Origin: Polaribacter aquimarinus
Lineage (GTDB): Bacteria; Bacteroidota; Bacteroidia; Flavobacteriales; Flavobacteriaceae
NCBI RefSeq assembly: GCF_003129485.1
Contig: NZ_QFFG01000001.1
Location: 372,001 to 436,000, forward strand
Reading direction: 5' to 3'
DNA length: 64,000 nucleotides
Part shown: positions 26,895-36,884 of the stretch, in pieces
Layout of the letters: every line of letters starts with the position of its first letter
How positions within the stretch are numbered: the stretch's first letter is position 1
Program-made: the position numbers and the translations under genes
Notes under the pieces: generated by a model
The model's database searches: none
Seen by the model: only the letters and a program-made list of their open reading frames with translations
What the model was told of the DNA's origin: nothing

Positions 26895-29081
26895 ATGAAA
26901 CAAATTTTCGTTTTATCAGCAATTTTAATTTTTATAAGCTGCTCGAAAAACACCACAAAAACATCAAACCTTACTGCGGGTAACAAAGAAATCACTTTAG
27001 AAGAAATTTGGGATGGTACTTTCTCTCCAAAGAGGATGAATGCTCTCAACTCTATGAATGGTAATTTTTACTCACTTCTTAACAATAAAGATGGTAATAC
27101 TACCATAGATAAATACAGTTATGCTTCTTTAGAAAAAATTAAAACTATTGTTAGTAGTGCAAACTTAAAAGGTATTAGCACGTTTTCTTCTTATAGTTTT
27201 AATGATGATGAAACCAAACTAATTTTAGGTACCGAATTAAAAAGAATTTACAGAAGATCTAAAAAAGGAAATTATTATGCTTACGATATTGCATCTAAAA
27301 AATTATCATTAATTGGCAAAAACATTCAAGAGCCAAAATTTTCTCCAGATAATAAGAATGTTGCTTATGTAAAAGATAATAATATTTTTATTAAAAATGT
27401 TATTTCTAACACAATTACACAAGTTACGAAAGACGGAAAAAGAAACAAAATTATAAACGGAATTACAGACTGGGTTTACGAAGAAGAATTTGGATTTGTT
27501 AGAGCTTTTGAGTGGAACAAAAAGGGAAATTACCTAGCTTTTTTACGTTTTGATGAAACCGATGTACCAGAGTTTTCTATGGATATTGTTGGTAAAGAAT
27601 TGTATCCAAATCAACAAGTTTTCAAATACCCTAAAGCAGGAGAAAAAAATGCAAATGTTACGTTACACATGTACAATTTGACAACCAGAAATATTAAAAA
27701 AATTAGTCTAGGCAAGTACGAATACATTCCAAGAATAAAATGGTCTAATAATGATGCTATATTAGTTGCAACAACTTTGAATCGTCATCAAAATAAATTA
27801 AAATTATATAAAGTAAATACCTTAAGAACAAGCTCGTACAACTTGTTAAACGAAACTGATGATGCTTACGTTGATATTAATGATAATCTAACTTTTCTAA
27901 GCGATAACAGCTTTATTTGGACGAGTGAAAAAGACGGTTTCAATCACATTTATCATTATAATTTTAACGGAAAGCTTATCAATCAAATTACAAAAGGAAA
28001 CTGGGAAGTAACACGTTACTACGGGTACAACGAAAGTAAAAAAACAATTTATTACCAATCTGTAGAAAATGGATCTATTAATAGAGGTGTATATTCTATT
28101 AGTTTAGACGGAAAAAACAAAAAATTATTAAGCAATAAAAAAGGACAAAATACAGCTGCCTTTAGTAAAAACTTAAACTACTTTATTAATACCCATTCTT
28201 CTGCTAAAACCCCTCCAATTTATTCTTTGTATTCTGGCGAGGGAGAAATAATCAAAGTCATTAAAGACAATGCTGCTTTGAAAGAAAAATTATCTGGGTA
28301 CAATATGACTCCTAAAGAGTTTTCTACCATAAACATTAATGGAAATGATTTGAATATGTGGATGATTAAACCCGCCAATTTTGATGAAAACAATCAATAT
28401 CCATTGTTAATGTTTCAATATTCCGGACCAGGCTCTCAACAAGTAGGCAATAGATGGAATGGAGCTAACGATTATTGGCATAATATGCTAGCCCAAAAAG
28501 GAATTATTGTAGTTTGTGTTGATGGTCGAGGAACTGGCTTAAAAGGTCGTGATTTTAAGAAAGTAACACAAAAAGAATTAGGGAAATTTGAAGTAGAAGA
28601 TCAAATAGCAGCAGCTAAAAAATTAGCCAAACGCTCTTATATTGATGAAAATAATGTAGGAATTTGGGGTTGGTCTTATGGCGGTTTTATGAGTACAAAT
28701 TGTATTTTAAAAGGAAGCGATATATTTACTACTGCAATTGCTGTAGCGCCAGTTACTTCTTGGCGTTTTTATGACACAGTTTACACAGAACGCTACATGC
28801 AAACTCCACAAGAAAATGCTAGTGGTTATGATGACAATTCTCCAATAAATTATGCAGATAAATTAAAAGGGAACTATCTGTTAGTTCATGGTACAGGGGA
28901 TGACAATGTACATGTTCAAAATTCTTACAGAATGATTAATGCTCTAGTTGAGGCCAATAAACAATTTGACATGTTTATGGTTCCAGATAGAGCCCATGGA
29001 ATTTATAAAGGAAAAAACATGCGATTAAATTTGTACACAAAAATGACTAATTTTATCGAAGAAAATTTAAATAAAGAATAA
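26895..29081 (+). CDS. S9 family peptidase, dipeptidyl peptidase IV-like lipoprotein
   Basis: 728 residues beginning with a lipoprotein signal (MKQIFVLSAILIFISCSK; lipobox ISC), so it is probably anchored at a membrane facing the periplasm or outside. An eight-bladed propeller-type domain covers roughly 60-480, with conserved GITDWVYEEEFGF (the DPP IV dipeptide-anchoring Glu pair). The alpha/beta hydrolase domain has the nucleophile in GWSYGG near residue 594, an Asp near GTGDDNVH and the His in DRAHGI. It removes X-Pro dipeptides from peptides. Two POT peptide transporters lie directly downstream, so peptide scavenging is a coherent role. Confidence 0.93.
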   Translation: MKQIFVLSAILIFISCSKNTTKTSNLTAGNKEITLEEIWDGTFSPKRMNALNSMNGNFYSLLNNKDGNTTIDKYSYASLEKIKTIVSSANLKGISTFSSYSFNDDETKLILGTELKRIYRRSKKGNYYAYDIASKKLSLIGKNIQEPKFSPDNKNVAYVKDNNIFIKNVISNTITQVTKDGKRNKIINGITDWVYEEEFGFVRAFEWNKKGNYLAFLRFDETDVPEFSMDIVGKELYPNQQVFKYPKAGEKNANVTLHMYNLTTRNIKKISLGKYEYIPRIKWSNNDAILVATTLNRHQNKLKLYKVNTLRTSSYNLLNETDDAYVDINDNLTFLSDNSFIWTSEKDGFNHIYHYNFNGKLINQITKGNWEVTRYYGYNESKKTIYYQSVENGSINRGVYSISLDGKNKKLLSNKKGQNTAAFSKNLNYFINTHSSAKTPPIYSLYSGEGEIIKVIKDNAALKEKLSGYNMTPKEFSTININGNDLNMWMIKPANFDENNQYPLLMFQYSGPGSQQVGNRWNGANDYWHNMLAQKGIIVVCVDGRGTGLKGRDFKKVTQKELGKFEVEDQIAAAKKLAKRSYIDENNVGIWGWSYGGFMSTNCILKGSDIFTTAIAVAPVTSWRFYDTVYTERYMQTPQENASGYDDNSPINYADKLKGNYLLVHGTGDDNVHVQNSYRMINALVEANKQFDMFMVPDRAHGIYKGKNMRLNLYTKMTNFIEENLNKE

Positions 29082-29111
29082 GATAAATCAATTGAAATTA
29101 AAGGATAGATT

Positions 29112-30530
29112 ATGAGCAGTAAATCACTTGAAAGAAAAGAGTTATGGGGGCACCCAATGGGATTATATGTATTGTTTTTTGTGGAAATGTGGGAGCGTTT
29201 TTCTTATTACGGAATGAGAGCAATACTAACTCTTTTTTTAGCAGCGCCAATTTTATTAGACAACCCCCAATCTGGATACGGTTGGTCTAATGCAGAAACA
29301 CTCTCTTTTTATGGTACATATACAATGTTTGTTTATTTAACTTCAATTCCTGGTGGTTGGATTGCGGACAAATTTATTGGTCAAAAAAAAGCTGTAATGC
29401 TTGGAGGCATTCTACTTTGTTTAGGTCATGGAATATTAGCTGTTGATGCACAATGGGCTTTCTTTACAGGACTAATTCTAATTGTTATTGGAGTTGGTTT
29501 TTTAAAACCAAATATATCAACAATGGTTGGTGGGTTATATAAATCTGGAGATGACAGAAGAGATAAAGGGTTTTATATATTTTACATAGGCATTAATTTA
29601 GGAGCTTTCCTAGGAGCCTTAATTGTTGGTGCAGTAGCAGCCAAATTTGGATGGCACTATGGTTTTGGATTAGCGGGTATTGGAATGGCTTTAGGTCAAG
29701 TGATGTATATGATGGGCTTAAAACATCTTGAAGGAGTTGGTGAGTTTTTAGGTAGCAAAGAATCTCCAAATAAAGAGTTAATGAAAAAACCCTTAACTCA
29801 AGTAGAAAAAGACAGAATGCTAGTAATGTTTTTATCTTTTTTAATTATTGTAGTTTTTTGGGGAGCTTTTGAACAAGCTGGCGGATTAATGAGTTTATAT
29901 ACCGATCAGAAAACAGATAGAATTTTATCTTTTTCATTACCTTTTATTGGAAATGAAATTCCTGCAGCTGTTTTTCAATCTATCAATGCTTTTTTCATTA
30001 TAACGCTGGGTACTTTAGTTGCTAATTTCTGGTACAAATGGGGTAAAAAAGGAAAAGAATCATCTTCATTATTTAAAATGGCTCTTGGTGTAATTATAAT
30101 GGGCTTTGGGTTTTTATTTATGAGCAAAGCATCAACCGAAGTTATAATGAATGGAAATGAAGTTGTTGAAAAATCGGCAATGATATGGTTGGTTTTAGCT
30201 TACTTGTTTCACACAATTGGTGAACTTTGTGCCTCTCCAGTAGCATTATCTTTTATTACAAAATTGGCACCTTTAAAATATGCCTCTTTTATGATGGGAG
30301 CATATTTTGCAGCAACTGGATTAGGAAATAAAGTTGCTGGATTTGTTGGAGAATTATCTGAAGGAGCTGGTGAATTCCAAGTATTTACTGGTATTGCAAT
30401 TTTCTGCACTATTTTTGGATTACTAATAATTGCAATCTTAAAACCATTAAAAAGGTTAACTCATGGTGCGGAAGATTTTAAAGGTACTTTCAACGAAGAA
30501 GCTGAAGGTTTCGAAATAGCAGACCAATAA
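29112..30530 (+). CDS. POT-family proton-coupled peptide transporter
   Basis: 472-residue major-facilitator transporter of the POT/PTR family. The signature ExxERFSYYG is present as EMWERFSYYGMRA near residue 25-37, with the second diagnostic region in GFLKPNISTMVGGLY and NLGAFLGALIVG. About 12-14 membrane helices are expected. It imports di- and tripeptides with protons. It is 30 bases downstream of the DPP IV-like gene and ends at a terminator. A second, related POT gene follows. Confidence 0.92.
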   Translation: MSSKSLERKELWGHPMGLYVLFFVEMWERFSYYGMRAILTLFLAAPILLDNPQSGYGWSNAETLSFYGTYTMFVYLTSIPGGWIADKFIGQKKAVMLGGILLCLGHGILAVDAQWAFFTGLILIVIGVGFLKPNISTMVGGLYKSGDDRRDKGFYIFYIGINLGAFLGALIVGAVAAKFGWHYGFGLAGIGMALGQVMYMMGLKHLEGVGEFLGSKESPNKELMKKPLTQVEKDRMLVMFLSFLIIVVFWGAFEQAGGLMSLYTDQKTDRILSFSLPFIGNEIPAAVFQSINAFFIITLGTLVANFWYKWGKKGKESSSLFKMALGVIIMGFGFLFMSKASTEVIMNGNEVVEKSAMIWLVLAYLFHTIGELCASPVALSFITKLAPLKYASFMMGAYFAATGLGNKVAGFVGELSEGAGEFQVFTGIAIFCTIFGLLIIAILKPLKRLTHGAEDFKGTFNEEAEGFEIADQ

Positions 30531-30543
30531 ATTATTAAAAACT

Positions 30544-30576
30544 AAACCTCATAAAATTAAAATTATGAGGTTTTTT
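30544..30576 (+). terminator. Terminator between the two POT genes
   Basis: AAACCTCATAA ... TTATGAGGTTTTTT hairpin with T-run; the second POT gene starts 15 bases later, so it may act partially. Confidence 0.75.
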
Positions 30577-30590
30577 GTATAAAAAAAATT

Positions 30591-32333
30591 ATGGCAACAA
30601 ATTTAGATCATCTTTTTAAAGACAAAGTTTTAGGACATCCAACTGGATTGTTTGTTCTTTTTTTTACAGAAATGTGGGAGCGTTTTTCTTATTATGGAAT
30701 GCGAGCTCTTTTAGTAATGTTTTTTACAGCAAAAATATTTGATGGAGGTTGGGAATGGCCTTCAAGTTGGGCATATTCTATTTTTGGAACCTATGTTTCT
30801 TTAGTTTATTTATCTACTTTAATTGGAGGTTATTTTGCCGATAAAATTATTGGTTTTAGATGGGCTGTTTTAGTAGGTGCTTTACTTATGACTTTAGGGC
30901 ATGCTTGTATGGCAGTTGAAACTCCTTTCTTTATATATTCTGGTTTAACATTATTGGTTTTCGGAAGCGGCTTTTTTAAACCTAATATGACTTCAATTAT
31001 TTCGGAAATGTACGCGGAAAAACCCGAAAAAAAAGATGGCGCTTATACAATATTTTATATGGGGGTTAATGCAGGAGCTTTTGTAGGAATTCTATTATGT
31101 GGTTATTTGGGTGAACAAATAGGATGGTCTTGGGGGTTTGGAGTTGCAGGTCTTTTTATGTTATTTGGTTTGTTACAATTTTGGCTAGCGCAAAATATTT
31201 TTGGCGATATCGGTTTAAAACCAGAAAAAAATGAAGAAAAGATTCAATTAAAAGAAGGCGAAAGACTAAATCCTTTTACTAGGTTTGAATTAGCTATAAT
31301 TACTATTTCTTCTTGCTTAGGATTGGCTTGGATATTAAATGATCCTATTTCAAAAATATCAGAAGGGCAATACAATTTATTTGATTTTACAATCTTTAAT
31401 TTTCAAGGTGCTGATTTTGCAATTATATTAGCCCTTGTACTATTTGTAGTATTATTATTTATAAGAATTCCAAAATATGTAAAAATTACTCGTGATAGAA
31501 TGATAGCAGTTGTATTCTTCTGTTTTGTTACTATTTTTTTCTGGGCAATTTTTGAACAAGCTCCAGGGTCTTTAACAATTTTTGCTAGAGATTACACCAA
31601 CAGAATATTAGAAGGAAATGCAGCTATTATTTTTAAAGTTGTTGATGTCTTATTAACTATTGTTCCTTTAGGAGTTATTACATGGGTATTACTTAAACTA
31701 TTCAAAAAAACATTTGCAAAATATTCGCTTTCGAATATATTTTTAGCTACAAGTTTTATTATTATTTGGGGAATTGCAATTTTTAGATTATTCGACAAAC
31801 TAAGTGGTGATGTAGCTGAAATTGATGCTTCTTGGTTTGGTACTTTAAATTCTCTTTTTATAATTACGCTAGCACCTTTATTTTCTAAGTGGTGGGAAAG
31901 TAAGAGAAACCCAAATGCAAACATGAAATACGCTATTGGTATGGCTTTATTAGGTCTAGGTATGGCATGTGTAGCCTTAGGATCTGCTTCAATTCCCCCA
32001 GGTGCTAAAACAGCTTCTGTAAGTATGATATGGCTGGTTTTAGTATACTTCTTTCATACTATGGGAGAATTATGTATATCTCCAGTATCACTATCATATG
32101 TAAGTAAATTGGTTCCTGGAAGAATGATTGCAATGATGTTTGGTATTTATTATTTAGCAATTGCAATAGGAATGAAAATGGCAGGAATGTTTGGAGAAGC
32201 TTCTACAGAAATTGCTAAAACAGAAGGTTTAAGTTACTTCTTCTGGATATTAACTGCAATATCTATATTTTTGGCAATTCTCTCTGTTGTTATGTATCCA
32301 ATAATTAAAAAACTAATGCACGGAGTAAAATAA
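30591..32333 (+). CDS. POT-family peptide transporter, second copy
   Basis: 580 residues, about 110 longer than the previous gene but with the same signature (EMWERFSYYGMRALL) and GFFKPNMTSIISEMY. The extra length lies in the central region between the two six-helix halves, with additional helices and loops (about residues 230-420). It imports short peptides. It is a paralog of the gene just upstream and may differ in substrate size range. A terminator follows. Confidence 0.91.
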   Translation: MATNLDHLFKDKVLGHPTGLFVLFFTEMWERFSYYGMRALLVMFFTAKIFDGGWEWPSSWAYSIFGTYVSLVYLSTLIGGYFADKIIGFRWAVLVGALLMTLGHACMAVETPFFIYSGLTLLVFGSGFFKPNMTSIISEMYAEKPEKKDGAYTIFYMGVNAGAFVGILLCGYLGEQIGWSWGFGVAGLFMLFGLLQFWLAQNIFGDIGLKPEKNEEKIQLKEGERLNPFTRFELAIITISSCLGLAWILNDPISKISEGQYNLFDFTIFNFQGADFAIILALVLFVVLLFIRIPKYVKITRDRMIAVVFFCFVTIFFWAIFEQAPGSLTIFARDYTNRILEGNAAIIFKVVDVLLTIVPLGVITWVLLKLFKKTFAKYSLSNIFLATSFIIIWGIAIFRLFDKLSGDVAEIDASWFGTLNSLFIITLAPLFSKWWESKRNPNANMKYAIGMALLGLGMACVALGSASIPPGAKTASVSMIWLVLVYFFHTMGELCISPVSLSYVSKLVPGRMIAMMFGIYYLAIAIGMKMAGMFGEASTEIAKTEGLSYFFWILTAISIFLAILSVVMYPIIKKLMHGVK

Positions 32334-32355
32334 TACAACTTTAACCTCATTTTAG

Positions 32356-32385
32356 AAAAGAGCATTAAAAATGCTCTTTTTTTTT
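32356..32385 (+). terminator. Terminator after the second POT gene
   Basis: AAAAGAGCATT AAA AATGCTCTTTTTTTTT: 11-bp stem and nine T. Confidence 0.88.
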
Positions 32386-32419
32386 GTAAATTTGGTATGT
32401 ATTTTGCGACAATTAGCGT

Positions 32420-32938
32420 ATGAAAAAATTAGTTTTACTTTTTACAATATTATTTTTTAGTCTAAACACTACATCACAAGAAAGTGTAAAGTGGATTTCT
32501 TTTGAAAAAGCAATAGCACTAAACAAAAAAACACCTAAACCTATTTTAATTGATGTATATACTGATTGGTGTGGTTATTGTAAAAAAATGGATTTAAACA
32601 CGTACTCCAACAAAACCATATCTAACTATATTAATAAAAACTTTTATGCTGTTAAATTAGATGGGGAAGAAAAAAAAGACATTATTTTTAAAGATTACAC
32701 TTTTAAATATCAGAAAGAAGGAAGACGAGGTTATCACCAATTACCAGCTACTTTAATGAATGGTAAGTTATCATACCCAACTACAATTTTCTTATCTGAA
32801 AAGGAAGAATTATTAGATAGAATTCCAGGTTATTTAAATAAGGAAATCATGGAAAAAGTATTATCATATTTTTCTAACAAAGTTTACAAAACAAAAAAAT
32901 GGGAAGAATTTGACAAAGAGTTTAAAAGCAAACTCTAA
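32420..32938 (+). CDS. Thioredoxin-fold protein with CGYCK motif
   Basis: 172 residues with a signal peptide (MKKLVLLFTILFFSLNTTSQ) and a thioredoxin-type domain: ILIDVYTDWCGYCKKMD near residue 55 carries the redox pair CGYC, followed by a cis-Pro in LSYPTTIFL. It is like the DUF255/thioredoxin_7 group that reduces or isomerises disulfides in the periplasm. The gene overlaps the stop of comEC by 4 bases in a tail-to-tail arrangement. The partner protein is unknown. Confidence 0.85.
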   Translation: MKKLVLLFTILFFSLNTTSQESVKWISFEKAIALNKKTPKPILIDVYTDWCGYCKKMDLNTYSNKTISNYINKNFYAVKLDGEEKKDIIFKDYTFKYQKEGRRGYHQLPATLMNGKLSYPTTIFLSEKEELLDRIPGYLNKEIMEKVLSYFSNKVYKTKKWEEFDKEFKSKL

Positions 32939-34956
32939 AATTTTTCATCAAGTACAAAAGCACCTTTTTGTCCAGTATAATGAAAAGGTATTTGATATTT
33001 TAAACAAGTTTTTTCCCAAAACAAGACATTACTTTTATAATTAGAACCATCGGCAATAATTTGTGATGGTTTTATATTTACAATCATTCTTTCTAAATTA
33101 ATTTTAGGTGAATATTGTAAAACAACAATTGGTTTCTTAAGGTTATTTAAATGAAAGACTCCTAAACTATCTATTAATAAAATATCTTTATCTGCAAACT
33201 GAATAAAGTTTTTAAAGTTAGTTTTTCGAATCTTTTTTATATTTTCTGCTATTCTATAACTTTTAATAGCGTAATCATTTTTTACTATTAAGCTATCCAA
33301 ATCATCCTGTAAATAAAGGTCACCTCTTACTCTTTTTCCAATTATAGAAAATCGACTTTTATGAAAAACAATAAATTCTTTCTTGGTAGTAGATTTTTTC
33401 TTTTCAAAAAGAAAAAGTACCTGAATACAAATGATTGACATAAAGAAGTACAATAGGGTTTTAGCCGATTTTCTAATCAAAAAGTAAATTCCAGAAAAAA
33501 TAAAAATATACCAAAACAACATCATTAAAAAAGAAATGGAAATTTCTTTAAACAAAAAATCTTCTTGATGAGAAACCCACCTTACAAAAGCGTTCATCCA
33601 AGAAATTATACTTCCATAGAAATCGCCAAGAATTTGAGGTAAAACATCTAATAATGATAGCCCCATAATTACAATCCCTCCAACTAAAATAGCTCCTAAA
33701 AAAGGAATAATTACCAAATTAGACATTAAAAACAACCCTGGAAACTGTTGAAAATAATAAATACTTAATGGCAAAATACCAACTTGAGCAGCTATAGAAA
33801 CCGTAAATAACTTCCAGAAAAAATCAACAATTTTATTTTTAGGGTTATAAATAGCATAAATTTTAGGTTGTGTCCAAAGAATTCCTAAAACTGCCAAATA
33901 ACTCAACTGAAAACCAACATCAAAAAGAAACATGGGGTTTATCAACAACAAGAAAAACATAGATGAGATAAACGAAAACGCAACAACATTTTTTTGTCTA
34001 AAAGACATACCTATAGCAACAAAAGAAAACATGGTTACTGCTCTAACCACCGAAGCCGATAACCCAGCAACAAAGGCAAACATCCAAAGTAATAAAATAA
34101 TGATGAATGTTTTTAGAAATTTACCATTTTTAACCCTTTCTAAGGGTTTAAAAACAAACGCTAAAATTAAAAGGATAACCCCAACATGTAACCCTGAAAC
34201 TGCCAAAATATGAATAGCTCCTGCATTTTGATAATTAGTAATTAATTCTTTAGAAATATCTTGTCTTTGACCCAATAACAATGCATTAATTACAGCTAAT
34301 TCTTCATCTTTAAAATAATATCTTTTGAGTGATTTTTGAATTTTGAATCTCAGTTTTGAAGAAAATCCAAACAATGAGGATCTAGAAGATGAAAGTTTTA
34401 AAAAAAAATTATTTTTAGTAAATATTTGATGATAAATTCCTTGCTTAGCTAAATACGATTTATAATTAAATTGATTTGGATTTAATGGTGGAATTAGTTT
34501 TTTAAAAGTTGACTTTAATGTTATTCTATCATCTACTTTTAAAGGCTCAGAAATACTATCATTTAAAATATTTAATAAAACATTACCTCTTGTGCGATTA
34601 TTGTCGACCAAAACTACTTTAGCTTCGTATTTTTTATAAAAATTACCCGGTTTTAAAACTTTATAAATTTGCAAAACAACGGATGAATTTTCATTAAGAT
34701 ATTGCTCGTAAAAATCAGTGTAATTTCTACTTTCGTTTATAAGAACCGATGAAACTCCAATAAAAAAAAAGAGTAAAAAACAAATTGCAGTAGATAAAAA
34801 TTTACTTCTAAAAAATAAAAATAAAGATAAAAAAGCTAAGAGAGTAAATAGCTTTATAAATCCAAATACCCAAAATTGAGTAAAAAATTGGAAACATATT
34901 CCAAGAATTAAAAGCACAACAAAATGCAGAGGCAAATAAGTAAGTAACCTTTTCAT
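32935..34956 (-). CDS. comEC: ComEC/Rec2-family DNA-uptake channel protein
   Basis: 673-residue polytopic inner-membrane protein. N-terminal helices are followed by an OB-like soluble segment (about 80-220). The competence core starts with GAIHILAVSGLHVGVI near residue 250, and a second set of helices ends near 510. The C-terminal part is a reduced version of the metallo-beta-lactamase-like domain. Members transport single-stranded DNA in natural transformation. Short-domain versions are common in Bacteroidetes. It is the last gene of the surE-lpxB-C40-comEC direction, 38 bases after the C40 lipoprotein. Confidence 0.88.
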   Translation of the reverse strand: MKRLLTYLPLHFVVLLILGICFQFFTQFWVFGFIKLFTLLAFLSLFLFFRSKFLSTAICFLLFFFIGVSSVLINESRNYTDFYEQYLNENSSVVLQIYKVLKPGNFYKKYEAKVVLVDNNRTRGNVLLNILNDSISEPLKVDDRITLKSTFKKLIPPLNPNQFNYKSYLAKQGIYHQIFTKNNFFLKLSSSRSSLFGFSSKLRFKIQKSLKRYYFKDEELAVINALLLGQRQDISKELITNYQNAGAIHILAVSGLHVGVILLILAFVFKPLERVKNGKFLKTFIIILLLWMFAFVAGLSASVVRAVTMFSFVAIGMSFRQKNVVAFSFISSMFFLLLINPMFLFDVGFQLSYLAVLGILWTQPKIYAIYNPKNKIVDFFWKLFTVSIAAQVGILPLSIYYFQQFPGLFLMSNLVIIPFLGAILVGGIVIMGLSLLDVLPQILGDFYGSIISWMNAFVRWVSHQEDFLFKEISISFLMMLFWYIFIFSGIYFLIRKSAKTLLYFFMSIICIQVLFLFEKKKSTTKKEFIVFHKSRFSIIGKRVRGDLYLQDDLDSLIVKNDYAIKSYRIAENIKKIRKTNFKNFIQFADKDILLIDSLGVFHLNNLKKPIVVLQYSPKINLERMIVNIKPSQIIADGSNYKSNVLFWEKTCLKYQIPFHYTGQKGAFVLDEKF

Positions 34957-34994
34957 AGCAAGCTAAAGTTACTAAAAAAACTTTAACTTAAAAA

Positions 34995-35474
34995 TTATAA
35001 AACTGTTGTTGCTTTTACAAAAGCATTTTTCCAATATTTTTCTGAAATCAAGGAAATAATTACACCTCTAGAAGAAGTAGCATGAATAAACCGAATTTGA
35101 CCTTTCTTGTTAGAAACTACCAAACCAACATGATTAATTCTTCTTCGCCTTTTACTGGTCCTAAAAAAAACTAAATCTCCCTTTTTCACTTTATTTAAAG
35201 AGATTTTTCTACCTTTTTTTGCCATATCTCTGGAAATTCTTGGCAACTGAATATTTTGACTGCCATATGCCACATAAACTACTCCAGAACAATCCATTCC
35301 TCTTTTTGTAGTTCCTCCAAATTTGTAACGAACACCTTTATATTGCATTGCGTTTGCAATAATTTTATCGGCTTTAGTGACAGGTTTTTTATTGTTCTTA
35401 CTAACATTTTTAGATGATGAGCAAGAACTCAATACTAAAGTTAAAACCATCATTAAAAACATTATTTTTTTCAT
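34995..35474 (-). CDS. NlpC/P60 (C40) peptidase lipoprotein
   Basis: 159 residues: lipoprotein signal with lipobox SSCSS near residue 18, then an NlpC/P60 domain. The Cys nucleophile is in GMDCSGVVYVAY (about residue 62), the His is in RINHVGLVV, and the third polar residue is in FIHATSSRGV. These enzymes cut cell-wall stem peptides (D-Glu-gamma-diaminopimelate bonds). The position next to lpxB, with a 3-base gap to it, suggests a cell-envelope unit. Confidence 0.92.
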   Translation of the reverse strand: MKKIMFLMMVLTLVLSSCSSSKNVSKNNKKPVTKADKIIANAMQYKGVRYKFGGTTKRGMDCSGVVYVAYGSQNIQLPRISRDMAKKGRKISLNKVKKGDLVFFRTSKRRRRINHVGLVVSNKKGQIRFIHATSSRGVIISLISEKYWKNAFVKATTVL

Positions 35475-35477
35475 ATC

Positions 35478-36587
35478 TTATTTTAAATCTGTAACAATTT
35501 GTTGAGCGACTTTTTCAGAAGCTCCTTTTCCTCCTAATTTTTTTTCTAACTCATAATAGTCTAAAAATAACTGCTCTCGGTGGTTAGTATCTAATATTCT
35601 TGTCAATTCTTTTTTTAGATTTCTCTTGTTAAAATCATCCTGAATCAACTCTTTTACCACTTCTTTATCCATAATTAAATTAACTAAAGAAATGTATTTT
35701 AAGGTAATAATTCTTTTGGCTATTTGATAAGAAATATTTCCTCCTTTATAACAAACCACTTGTGGAACTTTAAACAAAGCTGCCTCTAAAGTTGCTGTTC
35801 CAGAAGCTACAATCGCTGCATAAGCAACACTTAATAAATCGTAAGTTTTATTATTGATGAATTTTACCTCTTTCTGACCAATAATTTTCTGATAAAATAC
35901 AAAATCTTGACTTGGAGCACCAGCTACTATAAATTGATATTCAGTAAAATCATCAATTAAAGACAACATTACAAAAAGCATTTTTGTAATTTCTTGCTTT
36001 CTACTTCCTGGCAATAATGCAATTATAGGTTTGTCATTTAAATTGTGTTCTTTTTTAAATTGTTGTAAATCTGTTTGTTTTCTGCCCGCGATTCCATCAA
36101 TTAAAGGATGTCCTACAAAAGAAACATTATAATCATACTTCTTATAAAACTCTTTTTCAAAAGGGAGGATTACAAACATCTTATCTATATCTCTTTTTAT
36201 TCCTTTTACTCTGCTTGCTCTACTGGCCCAAACTTGAGGAGATATATAATAATTGGTTCTAAAACCTTTCTGTTTTGCCCATTTTGCAATTCTTAAATTA
36301 AAACCAGAATTATCAATAAAAACAATTACATCAGGATTAAACTCTTCTATATCTTTTTTACAAAATTTAATAAATACCATTACTTTTCTAAGATTCATGA
36401 TTACCTCAAAAAAACCCATAAAAGCCCTTTCTTTGTAATGGCTTACTAAAGTTCCTCCAACAGAATTCATTAAATCTCCTCCCCAAAATCTAATATCTGC
36501 ATTAGCATCTTCTTTATACAAGGCTTTCATTAAATTAGAACCATGTAAATCTCCTGAAGCTTCACCTGCAACAATGTAATATTTCAT
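35478..36587 (-). CDS. lpxB: Lipid-A-disaccharide synthase
   Basis: 369 residues of the GT19 family, which joins UDP-2,3-diacylglucosamine with lipid X on the cytoplasmic side of the inner membrane during lipid A synthesis. The N-terminal YYIVAGEASGDLHGSNLM is the family hallmark. YISPQVWASRASRV and ALLPGSRKQEI are typical nucleotide-binding regions. The end is SVAYAAIVASGTATLEAAL, the UDP-binding segment. It is flanked by a small membrane protein and the C40 lipoprotein, all on the minus strand. Confidence 0.96.
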   Translation of the reverse strand: MKYYIVAGEASGDLHGSNLMKALYKEDANADIRFWGGDLMNSVGGTLVSHYKERAFMGFFEVIMNLRKVMVFIKFCKKDIEEFNPDVIVFIDNSGFNLRIAKWAKQKGFRTNYYISPQVWASRASRVKGIKRDIDKMFVILPFEKEFYKKYDYNVSFVGHPLIDGIAGRKQTDLQQFKKEHNLNDKPIIALLPGSRKQEITKMLFVMLSLIDDFTEYQFIVAGAPSQDFVFYQKIIGQKEVKFINNKTYDLLSVAYAAIVASGTATLEAALFKVPQVVCYKGGNISYQIAKRIITLKYISLVNLIMDKEVVKELIQDDFNKRNLKKELTRILDTNHREQLFLDYYELEKKLGGKGASEKVAQQIVTDLK

Positions 36588-36596
36588 ATTTTTAAG

Positions 36597-36884
36597 TTAG
36601 AAAAGCTTTAAAATTAAAGTTGTTAATGCTATTAAAATAGTAGTTAATAAAACTCCTTTTGCTTTGTAATCTTGTTTCTTTTTTATAAATATAAAGAAAA
36701 CGAATAAATTAGGAATTGCAGCTAGTGACAATACCTTTCCGTAAAGTTTTCCATTTTGAATTAATTCTATGGTTTCATAAAAACCGTATTTAGAAAAATA
36801 TTCTAAGTACAAGAAAATGCCTCCAAAAGTCGCAAATAAAGAAACTAAAATTCCAATTAAAATATCTTTTTTTAAAGTTCCCAA
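36597..36884 (-). CDS. Small membrane protein, unknown function
   Basis: A 95-residue protein with three likely membrane segments: IGILVSLFATFGGIFLYL, VLSLAAIPNLFVFFIFI and VLLTTILIALTTLILKL. No family recognised. Its ATG lies inside the surE 3' end (13-base overlap) and it is 10 bases upstream of lpxB. The overlap and the operon position support it being real. Confidence 0.6.
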   Translation of the reverse strand: MGTLKKDILIGILVSLFATFGGIFLYLEYFSKYGFYETIELIQNGKLYGKVLSLAAIPNLFVFFIFIKKKQDYKAKGVLLTTILIALTTLILKLF

